Assembly: GCA_021300175.1 (NCBI GenBank)
Contig: JAJTIC010000052.1
Coordinates: forward strand, 16,635 to 80,634
DNA from: Pseudomonadota bacterium
Lineage (GTDB): Bacteria; Bdellovibrionota; Bdellovibrionia; Bdellovibrionales; Bdellovibrionaceae
Direction of reading: 5' to 3'
Length of the DNA: 64,000 nt
Below are positions 16,980-26,480 of this stretch, one piece after another; position 1 is the stretch's first letter, and each line of letters opens with the position of its first letter. The notes under the pieces are model-generated. The model was not told the origin of the DNA. It was given only the letters and a program-made list of their open reading frames with translations, and searched no databases. The translations under genes and the position numbers were made by a program.

Positions 16980-17728
16980 TGGATTCGAAGCTGTTCTCCT
17001 CAATGTCCATATTTATGATTGTTGTTTGGGGGAGTTTGGCATCAGCGAGTCTGGTAGATGAGCCAAAGAATTGCTGGAACGAAAACGTCAAAGGTTGCGC
17101 GGTCAAGGTGCTTCATCAAAAGGTGACCATTTCGAGAAAAGGTTGGGAAGTAACGGCAAGTCCTAATGCTACTTTTCAGTGGGATCGTAGAGGTGTTTTG
17201 AAATTCCTCTCAGGCGATTTTCTCATCAAAGCTCAAGATCATGTCGTGATTGATCTCCTCGGCACAGATGTAGAGTTACGCGGGGCATTTTTGGTTTCAA
17301 GAGTCAGTGTTGAAAAACTTATTCTGCGGAACATCTCGGGGCAAGTCGAGTTTCCTAACCAGAGTTTTTTAAAGTCTGAGGCTTTGCCCATTGGATTTCA
17401 AAACTGGTATGGCAGGAGCAGTGGAAAATCTTTGAATCGTGGAGTTGTGGCGCCCTGGGATATAGAAAGTGCGCTGCCCATTTGGATCAATCTTATGGGC
17501 GGAAGTCGAGCCTCTAAAGAGGCTCAAATCAGAGATTTTCAGAAAGTCTGGAAGGAAGCTGTGATAAAAGCAGGTGAGTTCTATCAGGAAGTCTCAGTGC
17601 GAAAAATCGCTGCAGAGGAAGCTCAAAAAGAGGCACTCCTTCATCGGCATCAGCAAAGAGTGAAGGAGCAAGAGAAGATTCTACAGCTTTACCGTTCACG
17701 TGTTCTCGATGGCGAATACGATCAATAA
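16979..17728 (+). CDS. Exported protein, possible FecR-like beta region, unknown
   Basis: The 249-residue product has an N-terminal signal sequence (about 1-24, ending ASAS). A beta-rich middle follows (TFQWDRRGVLKFLSGDFLIK, VVIDLLGTDVELRGAFLVSR, KLILRNISGQVEF), reminiscent of FecR-type domains that read out envelope loads. A C-terminal charged helical tail (about 195-249) ends the protein. ATG 16979 overlaps the TPR gene stop; GTG 16976 is an alternative. The two genes form a pair and probably act together in the envelope. I do not recognise a family with confidence. Confidence 0.65.
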   Translation: MDSKLFSSMSIFMIVVWGSLASASLVDEPKNCWNENVKGCAVKVLHQKVTISRKGWEVTASPNATFQWDRRGVLKFLSGDFLIKAQDHVVIDLLGTDVELRGAFLVSRVSVEKLILRNISGQVEFPNQSFLKSEALPIGFQNWYGRSSGKSLNRGVVAPWDIESALPIWINLMGGSRASKEAQIRDFQKVWKEAVIKAGEFYQEVSVRKIAAEEAQKEALLHRHQQRVKEQEKILQLYRSRVLDGEYDQ

Positions 17729-17733
17729 AACAC

Positions 17734-17749
17734 CAAGCCCTTGGGCTTG
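17734..17749 (+). terminator. Weak hairpin after the exported-protein gene
   Basis: CAAGCC (17734-17739) and GGCTTG (17744-17749) close a CTTG tetraloop just after the stop at 17728. No T-run follows, so termination would be weak or factor-dependent. Confidence 0.3.
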
Positions 17750-17832
17750 ATTTCAGAGAAGTCTTTCGACTGAAAACTGGCTGTGGTAGTCTTTAAGAAG
17801 GCCCAGGATGGGTATTTATAAGGGAGGACAGG

Positions 17833-19509
17833 ATGTCTTCATCAATTTCTGCGTCGGATCGTAACCGGCACACAGAAGAGCTGAAAAATGCTCGCGAAGA
17901 GTATCAGTCTCGTGAAGCAGAGCAAGCTAAAAAACAGAAGAGAGATCTGGTTCGTATGCAACAGAAGCATGACGAAGAAATCGAGCAACTGACTGAAGCG
18001 TATAAATCTCAACTGGGATCTTTAAAGAATGCTTCTTCTGAGCAGTTGAAAAGACGTGAAGAAAATTATCAGGCACAAATACAAAAACTTCGCTCAATGC
18101 ACACAGAGCAGCTTCGTCGGAAGGTCATGGAGCAAGAAGAAATGAAGCGGGCTACGGCGGAGGCATATGAATCTGAAATTGCCAAGAATAAACAAATCAA
18201 TGAGCAACAGAAGAATCTCTTAAAATCCAACTTTGATAACTCCCTAGCTGATCGTGATCGGACCGTCAGAGATTTAGGTGAAAGAAATAGAGATACCATT
18301 GCGAAGTCGATGCAAGATCAGCGAAGAAGACTTAATGAAAAACACTCCGATGAGATGAATGCACTTTTAGAGGATCGTGATACGCGACTAGGTACTTCTG
18401 AACGAAACTCAAAGCTCACTCGGAATACACTTGAGAATAGAATCAAAGAGCAAGATCGACTCAATCGCCAAAATTTAGACCGCGTTAATTCAAATTGGGA
18501 GTCTATTTATAATGAAAGTCAGAAGAGCCATGGTGCTGTGATGACCAGTAGAGACGAGATGTTGAAAGGGGAACGTCGTCGGATGGCAGATCGGTTCGAA
18601 AAAGCGACTAATGAAAAACTCGAAGAGCTCCAGAATGCTTACAATTATCTGAAGGATCAAACGGCAGAGAGGCTTGACCGCGAGGTCAGAGTTGCGACAG
18701 TCAGCTCACGACAATCTCAGAACGATCGCATCATCGATATGATCACCAATCGGCGTATTAGAAATATTGAAAGGGACAATTTGGTTGAGGCGTACGAAAA
18801 GCGCATGGATGTTGTCAATAAACAACGGGACCAGACTCAAGCTGAGGCCATGGAGGTGGCTCATGAGCGAGTGGACAAAATTCTTGAGAAGACAGATAAG
18901 TTAATTTCTGACGTCAATCAAGACAATCGCCTGAAGCAGAACGTGAAAGATATGCAGCACCGTCAAGATCGGGACCAGTTGGTGACTCGAGCGAAAGCCA
19001 GCGAAGATCATTTAAGGAACAAGTCACAAGAGCGTATCGATAAGGTGATGACTGTGACTAACAAAGCTCAAATTAATCAAGAGAAGCTTCATAGAAACAA
19101 TTTAGATCAATTGCGCACAGACTATCAGGAGAATCTTGTCTCCCAAAGAGAGGCGCATCTGGATTCATTAAAGGATACTTACAGTCGTATGGATGATAGG
19201 CTTAAGAATACGGAAGTGAAGTATGAAACAAAGCTGAGGGAAGCCTTGAATAATTACGACTCGAAGTTAGAGAAAATGGAAGAACAAAGACGCTCAGATT
19301 TAAAACGACAAAAAGATACCTATGAGGCAAGAATAAGTCAGCTCCAGAAAGCTCACCAGGCAGATCAGACTGGTCAGAATCAGAAGTTCGAAATGAAAAT
19401 GAGTCAGCTTGAAGAAGTTCATCAGAAGGACATCGAGCGTCTCGAGCGCCGGCATCATGAGCAAATGAGTTCACTCGCTTCTCGTGTGAACGTATCGAAG
19501 CGAACTTAG
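17833..19509 (+). CDS. Very long cytoplasmic coiled-coil protein, possible cytoskeletal/scaffold
   Basis: The 558 residues are almost entirely charged coiled coil (Arg, Lys, Glu, Asp, Gln, Asn) from about residue 10 to 550, with very few aromatic residues. There is no signal peptide, membrane segment or catalytic motif. GGGAGGAC precedes the ATG at good spacing. It ends one base before pyk. Intermediate-filament-like coiled-coil proteins are known in Bdellovibrio (Ccrp), but whether this is related cannot be decided from composition alone. Confidence 0.8.
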   Translation: MSSSISASDRNRHTEELKNAREEYQSREAEQAKKQKRDLVRMQQKHDEEIEQLTEAYKSQLGSLKNASSEQLKRREENYQAQIQKLRSMHTEQLRRKVMEQEEMKRATAEAYESEIAKNKQINEQQKNLLKSNFDNSLADRDRTVRDLGERNRDTIAKSMQDQRRRLNEKHSDEMNALLEDRDTRLGTSERNSKLTRNTLENRIKEQDRLNRQNLDRVNSNWESIYNESQKSHGAVMTSRDEMLKGERRRMADRFEKATNEKLEELQNAYNYLKDQTAERLDREVRVATVSSRQSQNDRIIDMITNRRIRNIERDNLVEAYEKRMDVVNKQRDQTQAEAMEVAHERVDKILEKTDKLISDVNQDNRLKQNVKDMQHRQDRDQLVTRAKASEDHLRNKSQERIDKVMTVTNKAQINQEKLHRNNLDQLRTDYQENLVSQREAHLDSLKDTYSRMDDRLKNTEVKYETKLREALNNYDSKLEKMEEQRRSDLKRQKDTYEARISQLQKAHQADQTGQNQKFEMKMSQLEEVHQKDIERLERRHHEQMSSLASRVNVSKRT

Positions 19510-19510
19510 T

Positions 19511-20995
19511 ATGTTAGCTGATCGGCGTGTTAAAATTGTTGCAACGATTGGCCCATCAACTCAGGCTGAAGAATCTCTGGAGAGAGCTATTCGCTCGGGA
19601 ATGAATGTCGCGCGATTGAACTTTAGTCACGGATCACATGAGGATCACCTTAAAGTCATTCAGCGGATCAGAAAGCTTTCGCAGAAACTGAAGGCTCCCA
19701 TCACTGTTCTGCAGGATCTTCAAGGTCCTAAAATTCGCGTCGGTAAATTTGAGAGTGGGAAGATTGAGCTCAAAGTCGGAGAGCAAGTCACAATCACTAT
19801 GAAATCAGTGATGGGGCGCCCTGGATTAATTCCCTCTGATTTTCTTGAGCTTGCGCAGTCGGTAAAACCTGGAGTGAAGATCTTGCTGGATGATGGTCTT
19901 TTGGAGCTCAAAGTTCTTTCTGTGAGTGGTGATGAGGTGCTCGCTGAAGTGATTTACGGGGGCTTTCTCAAGGATCGTAAGGGAATGAACTTGCCAGGTG
20001 TCACTTTGCATGTGGACTGTTTGACCGCGAAAGATCTAGAAGATCTTGAATTCGGACTTGCCAACAATGTGGACTACGTGGCTCTCAGTTTTGTGAGGCA
20101 TGCTAAAGACATCCGAAAGCTTAGAGAGTTGATTGAAGCTAAGAATCCAGGAACTAAAATTTGCGCTAAGATCGAGATGATTGAAGCCATCGACAATCTT
20201 GAAGAAATTGTGAGGCTCTCAGATGCGGTGATGGTCGCTCGCGGAGATCTTGCTGTCGAAGTTGGACAATCGCGCCTGCCGGAAATCCAGAAACGAATCA
20301 TCAAACTTTGCAATCAATTGAACAAGCCAGTGATCACAGCGACTCAAATGCTCGAAAGTATGGTCGAGAATCCTCGTCCCACTCGGGCAGAAATCACCGA
20401 CGTGGCCAACGCGGTGTTGGATGGCTCCGATGCACTGATGCTTTCGGCAGAGTCAGCCAGTGGGAAGTATCCATTTAAATGCATCCAAACCATGAATGAA
20501 ATTATTCGTGAGGTTGAGCAGAATACAGATCGCTATTATAAAATCTCGCTGGAGAACGAATTCTTAAGTGTTGCTGGAGCTATTGCTGCCAGTGCTTCAT
20601 TGAGCGCTTTGAAGCTAGATGCTAAAGTGATTGTGTGTTTATCGACGACCGGAAGAACCGCAAATATTATTTCTGGATTTCGTCCGCGCTCGCGCATTGT
20701 TGCCGTGACTGACAATATTTCAGCATTAAACAAGTTAGAGTTAGTTTGGGGGATTCAAACATTGCTCATTGGTGGATATAGTACTCTTGAAGATGTGACC
20801 AGCCAAGTCGAGCGCATGCTGATCCAGTATGGCCTTGCAAAAACTGGAGATAAAGTCGTTATGACCCTGGGTCAGCCAATTTTAGACGGTGCAAAGACGA
20901 ACAATATCTACATTTTCACTTTAGGTGGCGAAGGATTTGAGCGTCTGGCAGATAGTGAGATCCCTCTCCGCTGTCAGAAAGAATCTTCCATCTAA
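19511..20995 (+). CDS. pyk: Pyruvate kinase
   Basis: This enzyme makes pyruvate and ATP from phosphoenolpyruvate and ADP, the last step of glycolysis. The 494 residues carry the family landmarks: NVARLNFSHGSHEDH, QDLQGPKIRVG, ICAKIEMIEAIDNL with the catalytic Lys, VMVARGDLAVEVG and PVITATQMLESM. A C-terminal regulatory domain follows (about 365-494). The ATG is one base after the coiled-coil gene stop. The 3' end overlaps the convergent lipoprotein stop by four bases. Confidence 0.95.
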   Translation: MLADRRVKIVATIGPSTQAEESLERAIRSGMNVARLNFSHGSHEDHLKVIQRIRKLSQKLKAPITVLQDLQGPKIRVGKFESGKIELKVGEQVTITMKSVMGRPGLIPSDFLELAQSVKPGVKILLDDGLLELKVLSVSGDEVLAEVIYGGFLKDRKGMNLPGVTLHVDCLTAKDLEDLEFGLANNVDYVALSFVRHAKDIRKLRELIEAKNPGTKICAKIEMIEAIDNLEEIVRLSDAVMVARGDLAVEVGQSRLPEIQKRIIKLCNQLNKPVITATQMLESMVENPRPTRAEITDVANAVLDGSDALMLSAESASGKYPFKCIQTMNEIIREVEQNTDRYYKISLENEFLSVAGAIAASASLSALKLDAKVIVCLSTTGRTANIISGFRPRSRIVAVTDNISALNKLELVWGIQTLLIGGYSTLEDVTSQVERMLIQYGLAKTGDKVVMTLGQPILDGAKTNNIYIFTLGGEGFERLADSEIPLRCQKESSI

Positions 20996-21825
20996 CGCAA
21001 AAGTTGCAGGGCCAGCTCTTGGCACTTTTCTTTGAAGTGATTTTTTTGTTTTGGAGTCATTATCCGAAAAACTTTTTCGAGCAATTCAATCAAAGCTTGC
21101 TCTCTTGATTTCCAAGCCTCCTCATTTTTTTTGAGCTGGTATCTTTGGGGATTTTCAAGAAATAGCAGAGCTGCTTCTTTAAAGCTCTTAGGGGAGAACG
21201 AGCCCATGGTTTTTTCAAATTCAGCAAGACTATGGATTCGATTTTGAACTCTCAAGTCCCTCCTCTGTGGGAATAGACTTGTAAATTCATCTACTAATTT
21301 TTCTTGCTCTGGGGTGAGGCTTCCGATGAAAAATTCCAAGTTGTCAGTTGTGCGACTCTTCTTTGTATCGCTGAGAATTTCTTGGTTTCTTTCTTCAAAA
21401 TTGGTTTTAAAAGCTTTCCAATTCCTTTCAGTGAGAATTTCTGAAAAAGCCACCATTTGACGAGCAACTAAAGGGTAAAATTGAACACCGATGGATCTAA
21501 ATCGTTCTGCTTTCAATTTTAAAAAGGCGTTTGCTTGTGCAGCATCCAGAGAATCGATTTCTTTCGAGAGATTTCTTAGCTCATCTGAAACAAGAGGTAA
21601 AAATTCCTTTTTGAGATCGTCAGTGAGCTTTGTGCTGAGGTCTTCAGCTTTGTCTTTTTGATTCCCTGAGAGATCAAACTGATCTTTGATTTCAAGCGCC
21701 ACAAAAGTGTCAGCGTACTTAAGGGCTAGATCAGTTCGAGAACATCCCGTCATCATTGGAAGAAGGATGATGAGCAATAAAGGAACTAACGGGCGATTTT
21801 TTTGAGCGTGTAAATAATTGACCAA
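20992..21825 (-). CDS. DUF6279-type lipoprotein
   Basis: The 277 residues begin with a signal peptide and lipobox (LLPMMTGC, lipidated Cys about residue 28). The body is helical and charged. The start of the mature protein, DLALKYADTFVALEIKDQFD followed by LSGNQKDK, fits the pattern of DUF6279 lipoproteins (Y...W/F...DxFDLTxxQ); this assignment is from memory. The gene starts 40 bases inside the upstream cyclic-nucleotide-binding gene, so the two are probably cotranscribed. Function is unknown. Confidence 0.7.
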   Translation of the reverse strand: MVNYLHAQKNRPLVPLLLIILLPMMTGCSRTDLALKYADTFVALEIKDQFDLSGNQKDKAEDLSTKLTDDLKKEFLPLVSDELRNLSKEIDSLDAAQANAFLKLKAERFRSIGVQFYPLVARQMVAFSEILTERNWKAFKTNFEERNQEILSDTKKSRTTDNLEFFIGSLTPEQEKLVDEFTSLFPQRRDLRVQNRIHSLAEFEKTMGSFSPKSFKEAALLFLENPQRYQLKKNEEAWKSREQALIELLEKVFRIMTPKQKNHFKEKCQELALQLLR

Positions 21826-22772
21826 AAGGGTACCACCTTTTCAAGTTCTGCGATCTTTATCAATGAGTAGACACCTGATTCTTCTATCACGTGATCACCC
21901 ATGAGATTGAGTTCTACTAACGGTAAAGTTTCTTCCACTTTGATAAGGTATCCAAGCTCTCTCATGGATTCATTCTGCAGCTCTGTGAGCTTTAGTTTCA
22001 CCAGGCCTTTTTCATCGGGTGTTGATTTTTTGCAAAAGTGAATCACGCCTTGCAAAATTTTAAGGGACTCTTCTTTCACTGTGACGCGGTCTTTTTCTTT
22101 TTTGAAAAGCCAATCATTTAACCATTCCACAAAATGGTAAAGAAGCTCTGGGTTGTAGAGGACAATTTTTTGTCGACCTTCACCGATGTCTTCAACTTTC
22201 AAGAGTCCTTGTTCCATCAGGGAATTCATCAATTTTTGCATTTTGTGAGTGGGTTCTTGAAAAACCTGAATGGTGTAATTTCGAAGAACGCCTCCAGGGA
22301 GAACTAAACCCTTATCTTCTTCAGACTGTTTTCCATATTTAGTACCGACAAGGTTGAGAATGGAAACGAGTTTTGTGATAGTGTGAGGGGGAAACAATTC
22401 GCCTTCTTGGTCACTTTTTTCGAGCTGTTTGATTTTCTGATTAGCATTCCGCAAGCTCTCATTGACCGTTCTGATGATGGCTTTTGACCATTCAGGAAAC
22501 TGAGCAAATTGGGCGTGAAGAGACTTGTAGGGGAGGACGATCACTTCAGATTCCTTCACTGCTCTCACGCCGGCAGATCTGGGCTTTCCATCAAAGAAAG
22601 CCATTTCACCAACCATCTGTCCGGGACCAAGTTCTGCCAGAACGATTTCAGAACTTGCTTTTGTTTTTACAACAGCAAGCTTACCTGCCTTGATGACATA
22701 CAAAGCATCAGGAGGGTCACCTTCTCGGAAAAGGTAGTGATCTTTTTCGACTTTTTTGGTTCCGTCAGACAT
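21786..22772 (-). CDS. Cyclic-nucleotide-binding domain protein
   Basis: The 328 residues start with a cNMP-binding barrel (about 8-110): YLFREGDPPDALYVIKAGKL and a phosphate-binding cassette GEMAFFDGKPRSAGVRA with the Glu and Arg that contact cyclic nucleotide. The remainder is helical, with a segment (about 165-215: VLRNYTIQVFQEPTHKMQKL, LMEQGLLKVEDIGEGRQKI) resembling a winged helix, so it may act as a regulator but is not a standard CRP. A cognate cyclase lies at 7927-10728. No kinase domain is present. Confidence 0.8.
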   Translation of the reverse strand: MSDGTKKVEKDHYLFREGDPPDALYVIKAGKLAVVKTKASSEIVLAELGPGQMVGEMAFFDGKPRSAGVRAVKESEVIVLPYKSLHAQFAQFPEWSKAIIRTVNESLRNANQKIKQLEKSDQEGELFPPHTITKLVSILNLVGTKYGKQSEEDKGLVLPGGVLRNYTIQVFQEPTHKMQKLMNSLMEQGLLKVEDIGEGRQKIVLYNPELLYHFVEWLNDWLFKKEKDRVTVKEESLKILQGVIHFCKKSTPDEKGLVKLKLTELQNESMRELGYLIKVEETLPLVELNLMGDHVIEESGVYSLIKIAELEKVVPFWSIIYTLKKIAR

Positions 22773-22844
22773 GGCCTTAGTTTAACAGCTCCGCTTTGCG
22801 TGTCATGAAACGATTCTCTAACACAAACCTAGGTCTAGCTCTAC

Positions 22845-23504
22845 TTACTTCACTGGTAAGACACGGATTTGGCTCCCCAAGCGCAGTCGACCTTCTGTGA
22901 ACTTCTCTATTTGTTCCACCGTGACATCTTCTGCTCTTTCCAAAAGGAGAAATCCCTCAGGAGTAAGATCAAAGACACCCAAATCGCTGACCACTTTGTG
23001 GATACAGTTTTTACCGGTCAGAGGTAAAGTGCACTTTTTTCGGAGCTTGCTGTTTCCCTCTTTATCTGTATGTTGCATGGCCACGATCACTCGCTGAGCA
23101 CCAGCTACAAGATCCATGGCGCCACCCATGCCCTTAACCATTTTCCCGGGGACCATCCAATTGGCAATGCTGCCAGTTTCATCCACTTCCATCGCGCCGA
23201 GAACTGTCAAATCCACATGTCCACCCCGAATCATGGCAAAAGACTCTGCCGATGAAAAGAAGCTTGCACCCGGAACGGCAGTGACAGTCTGTTTGCCAGC
23301 ATTGATCAGATCCGGATCAATTTGATTTTCAAAGGGAAAAGGTCCCATTCCAAGCAAACCGTTTTCACTTTGAAACATGACGAATTTATCTTGAGGAATG
23401 AAGTTAGCGACCAGTGTTGGGATTCCAATTCCTAAATTCACAGTGAATCCGTCTTCGACTTCTTCAGCGATTCTCTTTGCGATCTGATCTCTATTGAGGG
23501 GCAT
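22845..23504 (-). CDS. scoB: 3-oxoacid (succinyl-CoA:acetoacetate) CoA-transferase subunit B
   Basis: Subunit B carries the catalytic Glu in SENGLLGMGP (about residue 47), together with GIGIPTLVANF, GGHVDLTVLGAMEVD and GMGGAMDLVAGA, all typical. The 219-residue length is normal. With ScoA it moves CoA between succinyl-CoA and acetoacetate. It starts with a one-base overlap of the scoA stop and is the last gene of the thiolase-scoA-scoB operon. Confidence 0.94.
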   Translation of the reverse strand: MPLNRDQIAKRIAEEVEDGFTVNLGIGIPTLVANFIPQDKFVMFQSENGLLGMGPFPFENQIDPDLINAGKQTVTAVPGASFFSSAESFAMIRGGHVDLTVLGAMEVDETGSIANWMVPGKMVKGMGGAMDLVAGAQRVIVAMQHTDKEGNSKLRKKCTLPLTGKNCIHKVVSDLGVFDLTPEGFLLLERAEDVTVEQIEKFTEGRLRLGSQIRVLPVK

Positions 23505-24220
23505 TACTGTCCTCCTGCGCGAACGGTTCTTTGTTCAATGCGTTTCTGATAGTTGAAGCCTTGAAAAATCCTCTGGACATAAACACCCGGTACATGAATC
23601 TGATCAGGATCGAGTTCACCAATTTCGACAAGTTCTTCGACTTCTGCCACTGTGATTTTACCAGCGGTGGCCACCATCGGATTGAAATTACGAGAAGTTT
23701 TTCTGAAAATTAGATTTCCAAACTTATCGCCTTTCCAAGCTTTCACAAATGCAAAATCACCCTTAATCGCTTTTTCAAGAACATATTCCCGCCCTTCAAA
23801 AGATTTGGTTTCTTTACCTTCAGCGACCAGAGTGCCCACACCTGTTGGAGTGTAGAAAGCTGGAATCCCAGCTCCGCCGGCACGAATTCTTTCTGCCAAA
23901 GTGCCCTGGGGGCAAAGCTCCACTTCCAGTTCTTTTGATAGAAATTGTTTTTCAAAAGTTGCGTTTTCGCCCACATAAGAAGAAATCATTTTCTTGATCT
24001 GACGAGTGTGAAGAAGGAGTCCCAGTCCCCAATCATCCACCCCTGCGTTGTTAGAAACACACGTCAGATTCTTTACGCCAGAATCTCTGAGTGCGAGAAT
24101 GGCATTTTCAGGAATTCCACAAAGACCAAAGCCCCCGAGGATCATTGTCATCCCATCGGCGACACCGGCGATGCCTTCTTTGGCGTTGGCATAGACTTTG
24201 GGATTTTTTTGCGGGCTCAC
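23504..24220 (-). CDS. scoA: 3-oxoacid (succinyl-CoA:acetoacetate) CoA-transferase subunit A
   Basis: The 238 residues show the subunit A signature [51 protein letters not shown] and [15 protein letters not shown]. The start is GTG at 24220, overlapping the thiolase stop as GTGA, a tight translational coupling. It works as a heteromer with ScoB in acetoacetate activation or ketone-body use. Confidence 0.94.
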   Translation of the reverse strand: MSPQKNPKVYANAKEGIAGVADGMTMILGGFGLCGIPENAILALRDSGVKNLTCVSNNAGVDDWGLGLLLHTRQIKKMISSYVGENATFEKQFLSKELEVELCPQGTLAERIRAGGAGIPAFYTPTGVGTLVAEGKETKSFEGREYVLEKAIKGDFAFVKAWKGDKFGNLIFRKTSRNFNPMVATAGKITVAEVEELVEIGELDPDQIHVPGVYVQRIFQGFNYQKRIEQRTVRAGGQ

Positions 24221-25392
24221 AGTGCCTCCACAATCAGAGCTACAGCTTCACCGCCACCAATACACAAAGTCGCAAGGCCATATTTTTTTGAGTGAATTTT
24301 GAGCGCATACAAAAGAGTCGTCAGGATTCTAGCGCCACTCGCGCCAATAGGGTGGCCAATCGCAATGGCACCGCCGTGAATATTCACTTTGTTGGCTGGA
24401 ATGTTCAGTTCTTTCATCGCCGCCATCGTCACGTTGGCAAAAGCTTCATTGATTTCCCACAAGGCAATTGGATCCACCGAGAGTCCTGCTCTTGTCAGGG
24501 CCGATTTAATCGCACCTACGGGAGCGGTGGTGAACCACTTTGGATCTTGCGCAAAAGTCGCAGAGGCCACAACCCTTGCCAGAGGCTGAAGGCCCTTGGA
24601 CTGCGCCACTTTTTCGCTCATCAGGACAAGAGCTGCCGCGCCATCATTGATTTTGGAAGCATTGGCCGCAGTGATTGTGCCTGATTTGTCGAAAGCAGGT
24701 TTCAATGACGGGACTTTGTCAAAGTTTGTTTTAAAAGGATCTTCATCTTGAGTGATCATGACGGAACCTTTTTTATCTTGAATTTCTACAGGCACAATTT
24801 CTGCTTTAAAGACGCCCGTTTGGTTGGCTGTTTGGGCCTTTTTATAAGATTCGATGGCGAACTGATCCTGCTGCTCGCGAGTGAATTGATACTCTTTCAC
24901 ACATAATTCGGCCGCATTCCCCATGTGCCAGTTGTTGTAAGGATCCCAAAGGCCATCTTTGATCATGGAATCAGTCATTTGTGCTCCGCCCATCCGGTAA
25001 CCAGAGCGAGAGTTTTCCAGAAGATGGGGGGCCAATGTCATTGATTCCTGGCCGCCAGCCACCGCGATTTGAATGTGGCCTAGGGCGATCGAGTCAGCAG
25101 CGAGCATCACGGCTTTGAGGCCAGAACCGCAGACTTTATTGATCGTCAAACACTGGGTCGCTGTGGAAAGACCGGCGTAAATCGCAGCTTGACGTGAGGG
25201 AGCTTGCCCGACCCCCGCAGTGAGAACCTCCCCCATGATGCATTCTTGCACTTCATCAGGTTTTAACTGAGCTCTTTGGAGAGCTTCTTTGATAGCGATG
25301 GCACCTAATTTTGGTGCGGCTAGTTGAGAGAGAGAGCCTTGAAAACTTCCGACTGGGGTTCTTGCCGCTGAAGCAATGACAACTTTTTCCAT
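24217..25392 (-). CDS. atoB: Acetyl-CoA C-acetyltransferase (thiolase)
   Basis: Thiolase interconverts two acetyl-CoA with acetoacetyl-CoA + CoA. The nucleophilic Cys is in [13 protein letters not shown], the His in [17 protein letters not shown], and the last Cys in [14 protein letters not shown], so all catalytic residues are present. ATG 25392 (391 residues) is preferred because AAGGAG then lies six bases upstream; ATG 25398 would directly abut it. Together with scoA/scoB it forms an acetoacetate degradation or acetoacetyl-CoA operon. Biosynthetic and degradative roles cannot be told apart by sequence. Confidence 0.94.
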   Translation of the reverse strand: MEKVVIASAARTPVGSFQGSLSQLAAPKLGAIAIKEALQRAQLKPDEVQECIMGEVLTAGVGQAPSRQAAIYAGLSTATQCLTINKVCGSGLKAVMLAADSIALGHIQIAVAGGQESMTLAPHLLENSRSGYRMGGAQMTDSMIKDGLWDPYNNWHMGNAAELCVKEYQFTREQQDQFAIESYKKAQTANQTGVFKAEIVPVEIQDKKGSVMITQDEDPFKTNFDKVPSLKPAFDKSGTITAANASKINDGAAALVLMSEKVAQSKGLQPLARVVASATFAQDPKWFTTAPVGAIKSALTRAGLSVDPIALWEINEAFANVTMAAMKELNIPANKVNIHGGAIAIGHPIGASGARILTTLLYALKIHSKKYGLATLCIGGGEAVALIVEAL

Positions 25393-25453
25393 AACCATCT
25401 CCTTGAATGTCTTCGGAGCCTAAGGCACACTCTTTTTCACAAGGAGTCAACCC

Positions 25454-26437
25454 GTGAAACTCAGAGCCATTTTTACAGCATCTTTGGTCGTGTTTGGTGA
25501 ATCGGCTGCTCGTGCTCAGAATGCAGTTTCTTTGGAGCTTCCCATTTCGGGTATTGAAAGGATTGAACTCCAGATCCCCGAAGCTTCTTTACAATTAGTG
25601 GGTAGTCCTGGGAGCCGAGGTTTGCGCCTTATCAGCGCTGCGGATCTGAGTGAACTCTTGAAAATTGAAAAAAAAAATAGCACTTTGATTTTGTCGATGA
25701 AGACTGAAAAATCAGGTCTTTTTACAGCAGGGTCTTCCAAAAAAATCAGTTTTGAGATCAACGGAAGTCCACTAAAAACGGAAGTTTTTCTCGGGGAAGG
25801 TGCACTTGCTGTGCAAAAATGGTCTCAGGAGCTCTCGGTCACAGCGCAGAAAGCTAAAGTTTTGATTCAAAATTCCTCAGCCAGTTCGAGTCTGGTCAGT
25901 TTGCATCGCGGAGACCTTCAAGTCATAGATTCAACGGGAACTCTAGCTGTGGATTCTTATTCAGCTAATGTTTCTGTAAAGCAGCACATGGGAGATCTCA
26001 GAATTGAAAACTTCTCGGGTGAGACCTTTCTCGAAAAAGTGAAAGGTAACATGAACATTCAGCAAGCGGGAAATCAGATGAAAGTGGTTGGAAGTTCAGG
26101 AACAATTTCTTTTGACCTGCTGAAAGGGCAAGCTTCGGTTCAAAGCTTTATTGGGCGAGTGGATGGTCAGTCGATGGAAGGTGCAGTGAGTCTCATTTAT
26201 GCGCCGGAAACCGAGATGAATGTGAAAACTAAATCCGGGAGAGTCACTGTTCAAATTCCTGCAGGTCAGGGTCCGTATTTGAGTTTGACCGCGAATGATG
26301 GTGAGATTTTGGTTCCTGCTTCCATCAAAGTGAGTCGAGAAGCTGCTCAGAAAACAGTGAGATCCCGCTTTAGCGGTGGAAATGCTAAAGGAACCATCAC
26401 GGTCCGAGCTGAAGAAGGTTCTATCCAAGTACGGTAA
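25454..26437 (+). CDS. Exported beta-rich protein (DUF4097-like adhesin/scaffold)
   Basis: The 327 residues have a signal peptide (about 1-21, ending ARA). The rest is a run of short beta strands with repeating patterns such as GDLQVIDSTGTLAVDSYSAN, GDLRIENFSGETFLEKVKG, and GRVDGQSMEGAVSLIY, like the right-handed beta-helix of DUF4097-type proteins. The start is GTG 25454 with AAGGAG seven bases upstream. It is divergent from the thiolase operon. No catalytic motif is visible. Confidence 0.7.
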   Translation: MKLRAIFTASLVVFGESAARAQNAVSLELPISGIERIELQIPEASLQLVGSPGSRGLRLISAADLSELLKIEKKNSTLILSMKTEKSGLFTAGSSKKISFEINGSPLKTEVFLGEGALAVQKWSQELSVTAQKAKVLIQNSSASSSLVSLHRGDLQVIDSTGTLAVDSYSANVSVKQHMGDLRIENFSGETFLEKVKGNMNIQQAGNQMKVVGSSGTISFDLLKGQASVQSFIGRVDGQSMEGAVSLIYAPETEMNVKTKSGRVTVQIPAGQGPYLSLTANDGEILVPASIKVSREAAQKTVRSRFSGGNAKGTITVRAEEGSIQVR

Positions 26438-26480
26438 GCACTTGACAGTGGGCTAAAATTCGTTCAACGATGCCTCACCT

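Noticed and set aside
26442..26470. TTGACA upstream of the histone-like gene as a promoter
   Set aside because: The -35 is perfect, but no acceptable -10 lies 16-19 bases downstream.
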